Source of the DNA: a virus
Virus record (IMG/VR): IMGVR_UViG_3300017783_000066
Location: 1 to 39,796 of that record
Length of the DNA stretch: 39,796 nucleotides
Reading direction: 5' to 3' (one strand)
Part shown: one piece after another, positions 12,707-20,957 of the stretch
How positions within the stretch are numbered: the stretch's first letter is position 1
Layout: each line of letters begins with the position of its first letter
Notes under the pieces: generated by a model
The model's input: only the letters and a program-made list of their open reading frames with translations
Told to the model about the DNA's origin: nothing
The model's database searches: none
Program-made: the position numbers and the translations under genes

Positions 12707-13792
12707 ATGGCACTCACCAAAGTAAAAGCAGGAAGCGTAGATTTAAATAGAACCGACAGTGAAAATGGTTTGAGAATGCCAACGGGCGGTGCATTTTCAG
12801 GCACGGCTGTTGAAGGTATGATCAGAAACGACACCACTCAGACTTCAGGATTATCAGCTAGCACAATGCAACACTACAATGGAAGTGACTGGAAGAACTT
12901 TGTTAACACAGGCCTTGAGCTTGAAATTGAATATTTAGTTGTAGCTGGTGGCGGCGGAGGTGGTAATAGTAGTGGAAGGTCTGGAGCTGGTGGTGCCGGT
13001 GGATTACTTACTAATTACACTTCAGCTAAGATTACATTAAATGCAGGATCAGCAATAAACTTTCAAGTTGGAGCAGGAGCAGTTAATCCTGGAACAACTC
13101 AGGTAGCTGGAAATAATGGAGAAAATTCTTTTTTAAATGCCTCATCTGCGGGGTCTCAAGACATAACCGCCATTGGAGGCGGCGGCGGCGGCGGTGGAAC
13201 GAGTTCATCTACTGCAAACGGAAAATTAGGAGGTTCAGGTGGTGGAGCAGCTTATTTAAATGGCACAACCGGAGGGGCAGGCACAACAGGTCAAGGTAAT
13301 AGTGGTGGAACAGGAGGAACGCTTTATGCCGGCGGCGGCGGCGGAGGAGCCGGTGGTGCTGGCGGTAATGCTTCCAGTAGTAATATCGGGGGTGTTGGAG
13401 GAGTTGGTCTGGCTGTAAACATACTAAATTCTGTTAATGCAGGCACTGCTTCTGTGGGAGAAGTTATAGGAAGTAACGTCTTCTATGCTGGAGGCGGCGG
13501 CGGAGGATTTACAGGATCAGGTGGAGCTGGAGGAAACGGCGGCGGCGGTCAAGGAGCATCAGGGGCTGGAGGCGCAGGAACAGCTAATACCGGAGGAGGC
13601 GGCGGCGGTCAAGGAAATGACACAACCTCAACATCTGGTGCAGGCGGGTCGGGAGTTATTATATTAAGATATCCAAGTACATTTACATGTACAGTTTCGG
13701 CAGGAGAAAATGCTAATTCTCCTTTTACAGATGGTAATGAAAAAATAACTGTTATATCAGCAACAGGAACAGGAACAGTAACATTTACATAA
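12707..13792 (+). CDS. Second glycine-rich putative receptor-binding protein, 361 aa
   Basis: The product opens with the shared module (MALTKVKAGSVDLNRTDSEN ... MQHYNGSDWKNF). Then come a Gly-rich region of about 80-310 with many GGGGG runs, and a C-terminal cap GGSGVIILRYP ... TDGNEKITV matching that of the 10740 protein. It is a paralogue of that gene with a divergent central repeat region, suggesting duplication and alternative receptor tips. It starts two bases after the preceding stop. No cysteines are needed for the fold. Receptor binding is an inference from family knowledge. Confidence 0.73.
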   Translation: MALTKVKAGSVDLNRTDSENGLRMPTGGAFSGTAVEGMIRNDTTQTSGLSASTMQHYNGSDWKNFVNTGLELEIEYLVVAGGGGGGNSSGRSGAGGAGGLLTNYTSAKITLNAGSAINFQVGAGAVNPGTTQVAGNNGENSFLNASSAGSQDITAIGGGGGGGGTSSSTANGKLGGSGGGAAYLNGTTGGAGTTGQGNSGGTGGTLYAGGGGGGAGGAGGNASSSNIGGVGGVGLAVNILNSVNAGTASVGEVIGSNVFYAGGGGGGFTGSGGAGGNGGGGQGASGAGGAGTANTGGGGGGQGNDTTSTSGAGGSGVIILRYPSTFTCTVSAGENANSPFTDGNEKITVISATGTGTVTFT

Positions 13793-13795
13793 GTT

Positions 13796-16006
13796 ATGGC
13801 TATAACAAAAATTACAACACCAGAAATATTTGATTTAAGCGCTACTAATACGTCTTTAAAACTCCCTACTGGAGATACAGCATCAAGACCCACAAACCCT
13901 TCTACTGGTGAATGGAGATATAATACTACATTAAAATATGTTGAATATTATGATGGAAGCACTTGGAGACAGATACAAACCGAGGAAGAGTGCACGACTA
14001 ATATCGTAGATTATCCCACCGGCGCAACTTGTATAGCTTACTACAAACTTGACTACAGCGCTACAGATGAGACAACAAATAATCATGACGGAACTCCTAA
14101 TGACATCACCTATGTAAACGGATCTCCATACAGTCAAGCTGCTGTATTTAATGGTAGTAGTAGTAAGATAACTGCCCCATCACTTCTTTCTAACTCTTAC
14201 ACAGGTTCAGTTAGTTTTAGTCTTTGGTTTAAAACATCAAATACGGATAGTAATATAAAGACTATTATTGTTTCTGATGACACAACAGGAACCATTACAG
14301 GAAAAGTACTTTTGTTTGTAGTAAGAAATAGTGTTTTAGAGATAACAGGATACAATTTTCCAACTTTTACAAGTGTTGGAACTACTAATATATCTGATGG
14401 AAATTGGCATAATGTAGTTTTAGTTTTAGATAATTCGAATGCAACACTTAACGTATATTTAGATGGAAATTCATCTCCTGAAATCACAAAAACCTTGTCA
14501 AGTAGTAATCTAACATTAGATAAAGTTTTTTCGGAAGCTTGGACAATAGGTTCGCAAGGAACAATAAGATTTTTCGATGGCGATATAGACCAAGTACGCA
14601 TCTATTCAACTGCCCTTACAAGTAGTCAAGTAACACAACTTTACGAAGAAGTGCAATGTCCTTGTACAACTAACACAATTGGATACTCAGTAGATGCAAT
14701 TGGATCATCCACCAACTCAAATACACTAGCTTACTATAAGCTTGATGGCAGTGCTAATGACTCAACTGCTAACGCTTATAACGGAACTTGGGCTGCTGGC
14801 AAAGAAGCCTATAGTGTTGCTCCTTATGGGACAGGTGGATTATTTAATGGAAGTAGTACTAAGATAGTTTTACCCGTTTCTATAGCGCAACAAAACAACT
14901 ATACGTTTTCCGCTTGGTTTAAAACTGATTCTTCAGGTACTCAATGTCTTTATTCATATAATAACCCATCATCTCCAAGGTCTTTTATTTTTTTAACTTC
15001 TGGTGGAACTAAAAACATAAGAGTATTTTCTCAAGGAGTTAACTTCTATTCATTAGATAATGTATATAACACAAACCAATGGTATCACATTGCATATACT
15101 AAATCTTCCACTGACGGAATTTTAGTTTATTTAGATAATAATATTGTTATTGATGATTCAACTTATAACCCAAATCCGGCTGGTTCAACACTACCATCAT
15201 CTGGAACATCAAACGACACACCTACAACACAAGGAGATAATAGATTGGGTGGTTACAAAACAAGCAATGAAAGTAGTTGGTTTGATGGCGATATAGACCA
15301 AGTACGCATATTTTCAACGCCGCTTTCAGCCAGTAAAGTAACCGACCTTTACGAAGAAGTGTATTGCAATACAATAAGCACTCTTGATGTGTTTGGCGGT
15401 AGCACAGGAGTAGCGCTTTATCAGTTTGAAAATAATGCTAACTCAACAGACTCCTCGACATACAATGGAACGTGGGGTGGTACTGAAGCTTATGCTGGTG
15501 GATATTTTGATAAAGCTGCGGTGTTTAATGGAAGTAGTAGTTATATTCAAACTGCTAGTAATTCTGTTTTTATATCTCAAACATTCACAGTAAGTGCTTG
15601 GATTAATTCAAACTCTAATTCTGCTACTCAAGTTATTACATCAACTTATCACGGTTCAGGAGCTGATAGGGGTTGGTGGTTTAGACTTCAAGGAGGTAAA
15701 TTAGCATTAGCTGGTAATACTAGCGGAGGGAATGTAACATATTTATCACCTAATTCTTACTCCACGAATACTTGGTTTCACGCTATGGTTGTAAAAACTC
15801 CAACTTCTATAAAATTATATGAAAATGGGCAGGAGGTTTTTAATTCCTCTAGCACAGATTTTCAATTTAATTCTACATCATTGCCTTTAACCATTGGTAG
15901 GCTAGGAATTTTGTCTACTCAATATTTTAACGGTAAAATAGACCAAGTAAGAATCTTTAATACAGCATTGACAGAGTTTCAAGTGCTCCAACTTTATTCT
16001 GAATAA
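13796..16006 (+). CDS. Putative adhesin with three LamG-like domains, 736 aa
   Basis: The N-terminal module (MAITKITTPEIFDLSATNTS ... GEWRYNTTLKYVEYYDGSTW) matches the two glycine-rich proteins. Three lectin-type LamG/concanavalin-like units follow at about 85-285, 300-520 and 530-736. Each carries FNGSSS near its start, a W-F-K or A-W-x-N strand and a closing DGDIDQVRIF-type strand. LamG domains bind glycans or other surface ligands, so this is the best candidate here for polysaccharide attachment. Domains one and two share a 26-base identical block at their ends, indicating duplication. It is the last gene before the lysis region and could form a tail spike or fibre tip. Confidence 0.82.
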   Translation: MAITKITTPEIFDLSATNTSLKLPTGDTASRPTNPSTGEWRYNTTLKYVEYYDGSTWRQIQTEEECTTNIVDYPTGATCIAYYKLDYSATDETTNNHDGTPNDITYVNGSPYSQAAVFNGSSSKITAPSLLSNSYTGSVSFSLWFKTSNTDSNIKTIIVSDDTTGTITGKVLLFVVRNSVLEITGYNFPTFTSVGTTNISDGNWHNVVLVLDNSNATLNVYLDGNSSPEITKTLSSSNLTLDKVFSEAWTIGSQGTIRFFDGDIDQVRIYSTALTSSQVTQLYEEVQCPCTTNTIGYSVDAIGSSTNSNTLAYYKLDGSANDSTANAYNGTWAAGKEAYSVAPYGTGGLFNGSSTKIVLPVSIAQQNNYTFSAWFKTDSSGTQCLYSYNNPSSPRSFIFLTSGGTKNIRVFSQGVNFYSLDNVYNTNQWYHIAYTKSSTDGILVYLDNNIVIDDSTYNPNPAGSTLPSSGTSNDTPTTQGDNRLGGYKTSNESSWFDGDIDQVRIFSTPLSASKVTDLYEEVYCNTISTLDVFGGSTGVALYQFENNANSTDSSTYNGTWGGTEAYAGGYFDKAAVFNGSSSYIQTASNSVFISQTFTVSAWINSNSNSATQVITSTYHGSGADRGWWFRLQGGKLALAGNTSGGNVTYLSPNSYSTNTWFHAMVVKTPTSIKLYENGQEVFNSSSTDFQFNSTSLPLTIGRLGILSTQYFNGKIDQVRIFNTALTEFQVLQLYSE
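14576..15309 (+). repeat. 26-bp identical repeat at the ends of LamG-like domains
   Basis: A 26-base block beginning GATGGCGATATAGACC and ending ACGCAT occurs at 14576-14601 and 15284-15309, in frame, encoding the DGDIDQVRI strand. The third domain has a diverged version (GGTAAAATAGACC...). The spacing equals one domain unit, so recombination could remove or add a whole LamG-like domain. Confidence 0.8.
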
Positions 16007-16017
16007 AAAATTTAATT

Positions 16018-16350
16018 ATGGATGTAATAACACTAATTATAATACTAGTAATATCTTTAATAATATTTAATATAATAGGGGCTATTTGGCTTACCAAAAA
16101 AGGATTTACTAAAGATGAGAACAATAACATGATTCCTGATATCTTAGAGGAGAAGTTTGCTGAAATGAAGGCAGATGTATCTAACAAAGTAGATCGTGTG
16201 GGAGAAGAGCTTAAAGACGTTTCTAAGGCTATAAAAAATGTAGGCAAGCAGCTTTCTCATGTCCCCAAAGCAATGTCAGGGAAAAAAAGATCAGGATCAA
16301 AAGGCGCTATGGCTTTAAAAAATAGCGGTACTAAAGGTTTTAAAAAATAA
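16018..16350 (+). CDS. Membrane-anchored coiled-coil protein, 110 aa
   Basis: An N-terminal hydrophobic helix (DVITLIIILVISLIIFNIIG, residues about 2-25) is followed by a helical charged region (about 40-82) and a Lys/Gly-rich basic tail ending KGFKK. The layout fits an inner-membrane protein with a cytoplasmic or periplasmic coiled coil. It lies at the start of the lysis region, so holin-, spanin- or antiholin-like roles are possible; no lipoprotein signal is seen. No secure family. Confidence 0.62.
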   Translation: MDVITLIIILVISLIIFNIIGAIWLTKKGFTKDENNNMIPDILEEKFAEMKADVSNKVDRVGEELKDVSKAIKNVGKQLSHVPKAMSGKKRSGSKGAMALKNSGTKGFKK

Positions 16351-16356
16351 AATATG

Positions 16357-16364
16357 TACGTTTG
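16357..16364 (+). promoter_or_regulatory. Possible -7 box TACGTTTG before lysis genes
   Basis: TACGTTTG fits TAnnTTTG and lies 38 bases before the ATG at 16403. It is a weaker candidate than the TATCTTTG boxes, because a short sequence of this kind can occur by chance. Confidence 0.35.
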
Positions 16365-16402
16365 TAATACATCGGCAGGTAATATTAATATAAATTATAT
16401 TT

Positions 16403-16576
16403 ATGTTCAACCTAAAAACAGAAAGTTTGACTGATTTAAAAATCTACGGCCTGAATATAGGTGCCGTAGCCACTTCTATGACTGATATAGATGTGGCACT
16501 AAAAATTATAGCAACTCTTGTTGCTATTGGTTATACTGTTCATAAGTGGTACATAATGTATGGAAAGAATAAGTGA
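16403..16576 (+). CDS. Small holin-like membrane protein, 57 aa
   Basis: The frame MFNLKTESLTDLKIYGLNIG ... has one hydrophobic helix near residues 30-47 (DVALKIIATLVAIGYTVHKW) and a short basic tail ending YGKNK. It ends 17 bases inside the next gene, which is a peptidoglycan peptidase. A short single-span protein with a basic tail that overlaps an endolysin gene is the classic holin arrangement. The sequence is not recognised directly, so the holin call rests on size, membrane helix and context. Confidence 0.6.
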   Translation: MFNLKTESLTDLKIYGLNIGAVATSMTDIDVALKIIATLVAIGYTVHKWYIMYGKNK

Positions 16577-17024
16577 ACATGTTTCATACCGCGAAGGAGT
16601 TAAATCAAATACCGCTACAAGGCTTAATATAAGCAATACTCCTAATTCATATGCACTTAGCAACATGAGTGCTATATCAATACATTTATTTGAACCGTTA
16701 AGACGGTGGGTTGGGGGACCAATTAAAATTAATTCGTTTTATAGATCAGAAGATCTCAATCAAGCTATTGGAGGAAGTTCACGCAGCCAACATTGTGAAG
16801 GACGCGCCATGGACATAGACGATACCTTCGGCCATAAGACAAATGCTGAAATGTTTAACTACATAAAAGACACCCTTAACTTTGATCAAATTATATGGGA
16901 GTTTGGTAATGACATAAACCCAGACTGGGTACACATAAGTTTTATTTCTACAGCAGAAAATAGAGGTAAATCTTTAATAGCTTACAGAGAAAATGGTAAA
17001 ACTAAATATAAGAACTATGGGTAA
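16560..17024 (+). CDS. M15-family peptidase, probable endolysin
   Basis: The 154-residue protein carries SQHCEGRAMDID, giving zinc ligands H78 and D85, and DWVHISF with H125 as the third ligand. That is the M15 (D-Ala-D-Ala carboxypeptidase / L-Ala-D-Glu endopeptidase-like) zinc peptidase pattern. KINSFYRSEDLNQAIGG near 57-72 is the usual preceding strand. Such enzymes cut peptidoglycan cross-links to release progeny. There is no signal peptide, so export depends on a holin, and both neighbouring genes are holin-like. The start at 16560 overlaps the upstream small membrane gene. Confidence 0.88.
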   Translation: MERISEHVSYREGVKSNTATRLNISNTPNSYALSNMSAISIHLFEPLRRWVGGPIKINSFYRSEDLNQAIGGSSRSQHCEGRAMDIDDTFGHKTNAEMFNYIKDTLNFDQIIWEFGNDINPDWVHISFISTAENRGKSLIAYRENGKTKYKNYG

Positions 17025-17514
17025 GGCAAAGAAAAAATTTGGCCAAACTACTGTGGGCCGTATACTCAAAGCTTCGGTTGGTCTTATAAATCCAACTTTA
17101 GGTAAATTAATTCAAGGCGACATGTCTGTAGAACAAGTTGTATCGTCTATAAAAAATTCAGACGCTCCACCTGAAGACAAAATACGGGCTCAAGAGATGG
17201 TCCTCGAAGCATACGAGGCTGAAGTAGCGGATCGTGCTTCTGCGAGGCAAAGAGAAATGGCTGCCTTAGCATCAGGGTCTAATGATATATTATTTAAGAC
17301 AGTTGGTTGGGGTATTACTTTATGTTTTATTGGTGTTATAGCTGGAGCTATAGGGTTGTGGGAAGTACCCGAAGAATCACAAAGATTATTTGACATGGGC
17401 TTTGGTGCTGTTGTTGCAGCATTTACTCAAGTGATAGGATATTACTTTGGTTCATCAGCTGGTAGTAAACAAAAAACAGATTTGATAAATAATAACAATG
17501 TCAATGAATCTTAA
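17017..17514 (+). CDS. Holin-like membrane protein, 165 aa
   Basis: The start at 17017 (MGKAKKKFGQTTVGRILKAS) overlaps the end of the peptidase gene by eight bases and is preferred to an upstream ATG at 16993 in the same frame. After a helical cytoplasmic region with DRASARQREMA near 72-82, two hydrophobic helices lie near 95-115 and 127-144, followed by YYFGSSAGSKQK. This layout is typical of the three-transmembrane or two-transmembrane holins adjacent to endolysins in many tailed phages. It may make the lesions that let the M15 enzyme out. The exact family is not certain. Confidence 0.7.
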   Translation: MGKAKKKFGQTTVGRILKASVGLINPTLGKLIQGDMSVEQVVSSIKNSDAPPEDKIRAQEMVLEAYEAEVADRASARQREMAALASGSNDILFKTVGWGITLCFIGVIAGAIGLWEVPEESQRLFDMGFGAVVAAFTQVIGYYFGSSAGSKQKTDLINNNNVNES

Positions 17515-17629
17515 TTCTACAAACATTAAAACTAAAGTAAAGAGACCAGGTGTTCATTCTAAAAATAAGAGCTCTTCTTTAAAAACTTCTAAAAATTACC
17601 GTAAACGTTACCGAGGACAAGGGCGTTAA
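17498..17629 (+). CDS. KRPGVHSK...GQGR small basic protein, 43 aa
   Basis: The frame MSMNLNSTNIKTKVKRPGVH ... ends NYRKRYRGQGR. I recall the VKRPGVHxKxKxS ... SKxYxKxYxGQGR pattern as recurrent in Bacteroidota phages, with no known function. It overlaps the end of the holin-like gene by 17 bases and ends nine bases before a promoter box. Highly basic, it may bind nucleic acid or be a small virion component. Confidence 0.72.
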   Translation: MSMNLNSTNIKTKVKRPGVHSKNKSSSLKTSKNYRKRYRGQGR

Positions 17630-17637
17630 AATATTTG

Positions 17638-17667
17638 TATCTTTATATCTAAATTAAATCAAATCAA
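17638..17667 (+). promoter_or_regulatory. -7 type box TATCTTTA and AAATC leader
   Basis: TATCTTTA at 17638-17645 differs from TATCTTTG only at the last base and precedes the ATG at 17668 by 22 bases. The leader reads TAAATTAAATCAAATCAA directly before ATGG, closely matching the GroEL leader. It likely drives the packaging and head genes. Confidence 0.5.
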
Positions 17668-17892
17668 ATGGATATAAGAAAGATATCTGTTGGGCCTGAT
17701 TATAAGTCAGGAGCGATGCATTACTTGGTTGGCCAAGAGGTCTTAAACGGAAGTTATTTCATACATCTTATACAGTATGACCTCAACACAGATTCACTAA
17801 AAATATGGATTCAGAGAAAAGATGAAATTGTTTTGTGGAAAGAGTTTACCTCCCCTATGCCTATATCTATTGAATACAACATAAATTTTTAA
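17668..17892 (+). CDS. Hypothetical protein, 74 aa
   Basis: This small soluble protein (MDIRKISVGPDYKSGAMHYL...) has alternating beta strands and a single aromatic-rich end; there is no membrane segment. It begins behind the AAATC leader and its stop overlaps the next ATG by one base. As the first gene of the head operon it may be an accessory to the co-chaperonin-like protein that follows. No family is recognised. Confidence 0.66.
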   Translation: MDIRKISVGPDYKSGAMHYLVGQEVLNGSYFIHLIQYDLNTDSLKIWIQRKDEIVLWKEFTSPMPISIEYNINF

Positions 17893-18455
17893 TGAAATCA
17901 CCTTTTTATTTTATTGTTAAGCCTCTCAAAGGGAAAAGGTATAACAACACAAAATCAATCAGTGGTATTGAACTTATTACAAGCTCTTCAGAAGAAGACT
18001 ATACCGTAGCAAACCGAGAGGGCATTGTTACAGAAACACCATTAAACTACAACGGGCCGATTGAGATAGGTGATGTACTTTTAGTTCACCACAATGTTTT
18101 TAAATATTATAACGACATGAAGGGTCGTCAGCAAAGCGGAAAGAGTTATTTTAAAGATGATCTTTTTTTTATTGACAACGACCAGTTCTACATGTATAAG
18201 CAAGATGGTAAGTGGTACAGTCACGACAGGTATTGTTTTGTAAAGGCGATAGATAAGCAAGATTCATTTATGTTTAAACGCGGCAATGAAGAGCCTCTTA
18301 TGGGAGAGATGGTATATCCTAATAAATATTTACTTTCACAAGGAGTTGATGCGGGGTCGACAGTAAGTTTTCAACCTGAAAGCGAATACAAATTCGAGGT
18401 GGATGGGAATGAATTGTATAGAATGTTTGACCACCAAATAACAATGACACTATGA
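17892..18455 (+). CDS. Second GroES-like co-chaperonin, T4 gp31-type candidate, 187 aa
   Basis: The first 115 residues follow the GroES fold: FYFIVKPLKGKRYNNTKSIS with a mobile-loop-like SISGIELITSSS near 22-33, then NREGIVTETPLNYNGPIEIG and DVLLVHHN, and an ending of YCFVKAI near 112-118 resembling the GroES C-terminal strand. An insertion in the roof region (about 75-105) and a C-terminal extension (to 187) make it larger than GroES. Such diverged co-chaperonins are known in phages, for example T4 gp31, which supports capsid folding. It is encoded just before the terminase genes, so capsid folding is the likely use. The extension may hold a partner-binding domain. Similarity was judged by eye. 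Confidence 0.65.
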   Translation: MKSPFYFIVKPLKGKRYNNTKSISGIELITSSSEEDYTVANREGIVTETPLNYNGPIEIGDVLLVHHNVFKYYNDMKGRQQSGKSYFKDDLFFIDNDQFYMYKQDGKWYSHDRYCFVKAIDKQDSFMFKRGNEEPLMGEMVYPNKYLLSQGVDAGSTVSFQPESEYKFEVDGNELYRMFDHQITMTL

Positions 18456-18733
18456 GCTCAGAACTTTTGAAATTACAAATTATAGAAGCTGGGAGAAAAG
18501 CAGTTGAACAACTTATTAAGGTTGCTAAAGAAGATATAATAAAACCAGATCCTGAAGATGAGCTAGCCGCAGATAGATTAAAAAACGCTTCGGCCACTAA
18601 AAAGCTTGCAATATTTGATGCTTTTGATATATTGAACAAAATAGATGTAGAGAAAGAAAACATAACTATTAATCAAACTAATGGGGACAAGATCCAAACT
18701 AAACAAGGGTTTGCCGAGCGACGATCAAAATAG
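18452..18733 (+). CDS. Possible small terminase subunit, 93 aa
   Basis: This helical charged protein (MSSELLKLQIIEAGRKAVEQ...) has ADRLKNASATKKLAIFDAFD near 40-59 and ends TKQGFAERRSK. It overlaps the preceding gene by four bases and its 3' end overlaps the large terminase by 53 bases. Genes directly before the large terminase are often the small subunit that recognises DNA. Its length and all-helix character fit, but it lacks a recognisable helix-turn-helix, so the call rests mainly on position. Confidence 0.45.
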   Translation: MSSELLKLQIIEAGRKAVEQLIKVAKEDIIKPDPEDELAADRLKNASATKKLAIFDAFDILNKIDVEKENITINQTNGDKIQTKQGFAERRSK

Positions 18734-20957
18734 ATTGTTTTATGTGGTAAAAAATCTTGTTACTAATTCAGTGCTTTTAAACAAAAACAAAGCAAAGACC
18801 TGGGTGTATGGCTATAATGAGAAGTATGATATGGTTGTCATTACTAAGTCAGGTCAGATTGGAAAAATAGTAAATATTAATGGTTTAAACATTGCCCTGC
18901 CTAAAGAGCCCAATAAAGTTGAAAAAAGATCTGACACCAAAAATAAGCAGTATTGGGAAAGAAAAGAATTGCCTAAAGAACTAAATCGCATACCATCCAT
19001 ATTCCAATGGAATGAAATGGCAAGTGTTTTTAAAAACAGATGGGTTGATTATATTGAACAAGAATTTGATCGTAGAGATGATGGATATTGGTTTTATAAT
19101 AATGGCAAACCCACATACATCACTGGATCTCACTACATGTACCTTCAGTGGACTAGCATTGACGTTGGATATCCAGACTTTAGAGAAGCAAATAGAATAT
19201 TTTTTATTTTTTGGGAGGCATGTAAAGCTGACAAACGTTCTTTTGGATTAGTATATCTTAAGATTAGAAGATCTGGATTTTCTTTTATGGGATCCTCAGA
19301 GTGCGTTAATACTGGAACCCTTGTAAAAGATTCTAGGGTTGGCATACTGTCAAAGACAGGATCGGATGCAAAAAAAATGTTTACTGATAAAGTTGTTCCT
19401 ATTGCCAATAGACTTCCATTCTTTTTTAAACCAATCCAAGATGGTATGGATAAACCTAAAACAGAATTAGCTTTTAGAATACCAGCGTCCAAGATCACTA
19501 AAAAGAATATGTATGATGCGGTAGATGATGAGTTGTACGGATTAGACACCACTATTGACTGGAAAAATACTGACGAAAACTCTTATGATGGGGAGAAATT
19601 ACTATTGCTAGTACATGATGAAAGTGGTAAGTGGGTAAAGCCTAATAATATACTAAACAACTGGAGGGTAACAAAAACGTGTCTGAGGCTAGGAAGCAAA
19701 ATTATCGGTAAGTGTATGATGGGCTCTACATCAAATGCGCTTAGTAAAGGAGGAGATAACTTTAAAAAGCTATATGAAGATTCTAATATAGCAACTAGAA
19801 ATAGTAATGGGCAAACTAAAAGCGGGATGTATTCTTTGTTTATTCCGATGGAGTGGAACATGGAGGGGTTTATAGATAAACACGGAATGCCAGTATTTTA
19901 TAATCCTGAAAATAAAGTTTTGGGAGTAGATAATGAATTTATAAATAACGGTGCAATTGACTATTGGCAAGCTGAAGTAGATTCTTTAAAAAACGATGCC
20001 GATGCTTTGAATGAATTTTATAGACAATTTCCAAGGACAGAGTCACATGCGTTTAGGGATGAGAGCAAAACATCATTATTTAACTTAACAAAGATATACC
20101 AACAAATTGATTACAACGATTCTTTAATCATACAACAGCATGTTACAAGAGGTAGATTTTATTGGGAAAATGGAGTTAAAGATTCTAGAGTAATATTTTC
20201 TCCTGACCCTAAAGGAAGATTTAAGGTTTCGTGGATGCCCAACAAAAACATCACCAATAAAAAATATAAGAAGCATGGTCATTATTTTCCTTTGAATGAA
20301 CACATTGGCGCATTTGGATGTGACTCATATGATATTTCAGGAACTGTAGTAGGAAGAGGATCTAATGGTGCGCTGCATGGATTAACTAAATTTAACATGG
20401 AAGAGGCTCCTAGTAACGAGTTTTTCTTAGAATATGTAGCTAGGCCACAGACCGCAGAAATATTTTTTGAGGAAGTTTTAATGGCATGTGTTTTTTATAG
20501 TATGCCAATACTAATAGAGAATAATAAACCTAGATTACTTTATCATTTTAAAAACAGAGGGTATCGTGGGTTTTCTATGAATCGACCTGATAAACATTTC
20601 AATAAATTATCTAAAACGGAAAAAGAGTTAGGAGGTATACCAAATACTTCAGAAGATGTGAAGCAATCACACGGATCTGCAATAGAGTCTTATATAGAGA
20701 AGCACATTGGTTTGGATTTGTCCGGAGCTTATCGAGATCCTTCTGAAATGGGTAGTATGTATTTTAGTAGAACTTTAGATGAGTGGGCAAGGTTTGATAT
20801 TAGCAATAGGACTAAGTTTGATGCTAGTATCAGCTCTGGTTTAGCTATAATGGCAAACCAGAAAAACCTATATTTACCAGAACAAAAACAAAACAAAATA
20901 AATCTTAACTTTGCTAGATATTCCAATAATGGAAATTACAGTGAATTAATCAAATAG
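18681..20957 (+). CDS. terL: Terminase large subunit
   Basis: The 758-residue protein has the two-domain terminase architecture. The ATPase part shows KIRRSGFSFM near 194-203, a terminase-type Walker-A-like adenosine loop with Arg-Arg-x-Gly-Phe-Ser. LLLLVHDESGKW near 307-318 is a Walker B followed by the catalytic Glu. The nuclease part contains IGAFGCDSYD near 542-551, PILIENNK near 610-617 and FDASISSGLA near 713-722, which supply the three acidic residues of an RNase H-like headful nuclease. It packages DNA into proheads through the portal. The start overlaps the previous gene by 53 bases; a later start is possible but would cut into the conserved N-terminus. It is larger than typical terminases (about 500-600), partly through the extended N-terminal region. 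Confidence 0.93.
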   Translation: MGTRSKLNKGLPSDDQNRLFYVVKNLVTNSVLLNKNKAKTWVYGYNEKYDMVVITKSGQIGKIVNINGLNIALPKEPNKVEKRSDTKNKQYWERKELPKELNRIPSIFQWNEMASVFKNRWVDYIEQEFDRRDDGYWFYNNGKPTYITGSHYMYLQWTSIDVGYPDFREANRIFFIFWEACKADKRSFGLVYLKIRRSGFSFMGSSECVNTGTLVKDSRVGILSKTGSDAKKMFTDKVVPIANRLPFFFKPIQDGMDKPKTELAFRIPASKITKKNMYDAVDDELYGLDTTIDWKNTDENSYDGEKLLLLVHDESGKWVKPNNILNNWRVTKTCLRLGSKIIGKCMMGSTSNALSKGGDNFKKLYEDSNIATRNSNGQTKSGMYSLFIPMEWNMEGFIDKHGMPVFYNPENKVLGVDNEFINNGAIDYWQAEVDSLKNDADALNEFYRQFPRTESHAFRDESKTSLFNLTKIYQQIDYNDSLIIQQHVTRGRFYWENGVKDSRVIFSPDPKGRFKVSWMPNKNITNKKYKKHGHYFPLNEHIGAFGCDSYDISGTVVGRGSNGALHGLTKFNMEEAPSNEFFLEYVARPQTAEIFFEEVLMACVFYSMPILIENNKPRLLYHFKNRGYRGFSMNRPDKHFNKLSKTEKELGGIPNTSEDVKQSHGSAIESYIEKHIGLDLSGAYRDPSEMGSMYFSRTLDEWARFDISNRTKFDASISSGLAIMANQKNLYLPEQKQNKINLNFARYSNNGNYSELIK

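Noticed and set aside
16354-16434. Possible 26-codon gene starting near 16354
   Set aside because: It overlaps the better-supported 57-aa membrane gene in another frame and lacks any motif or leader.
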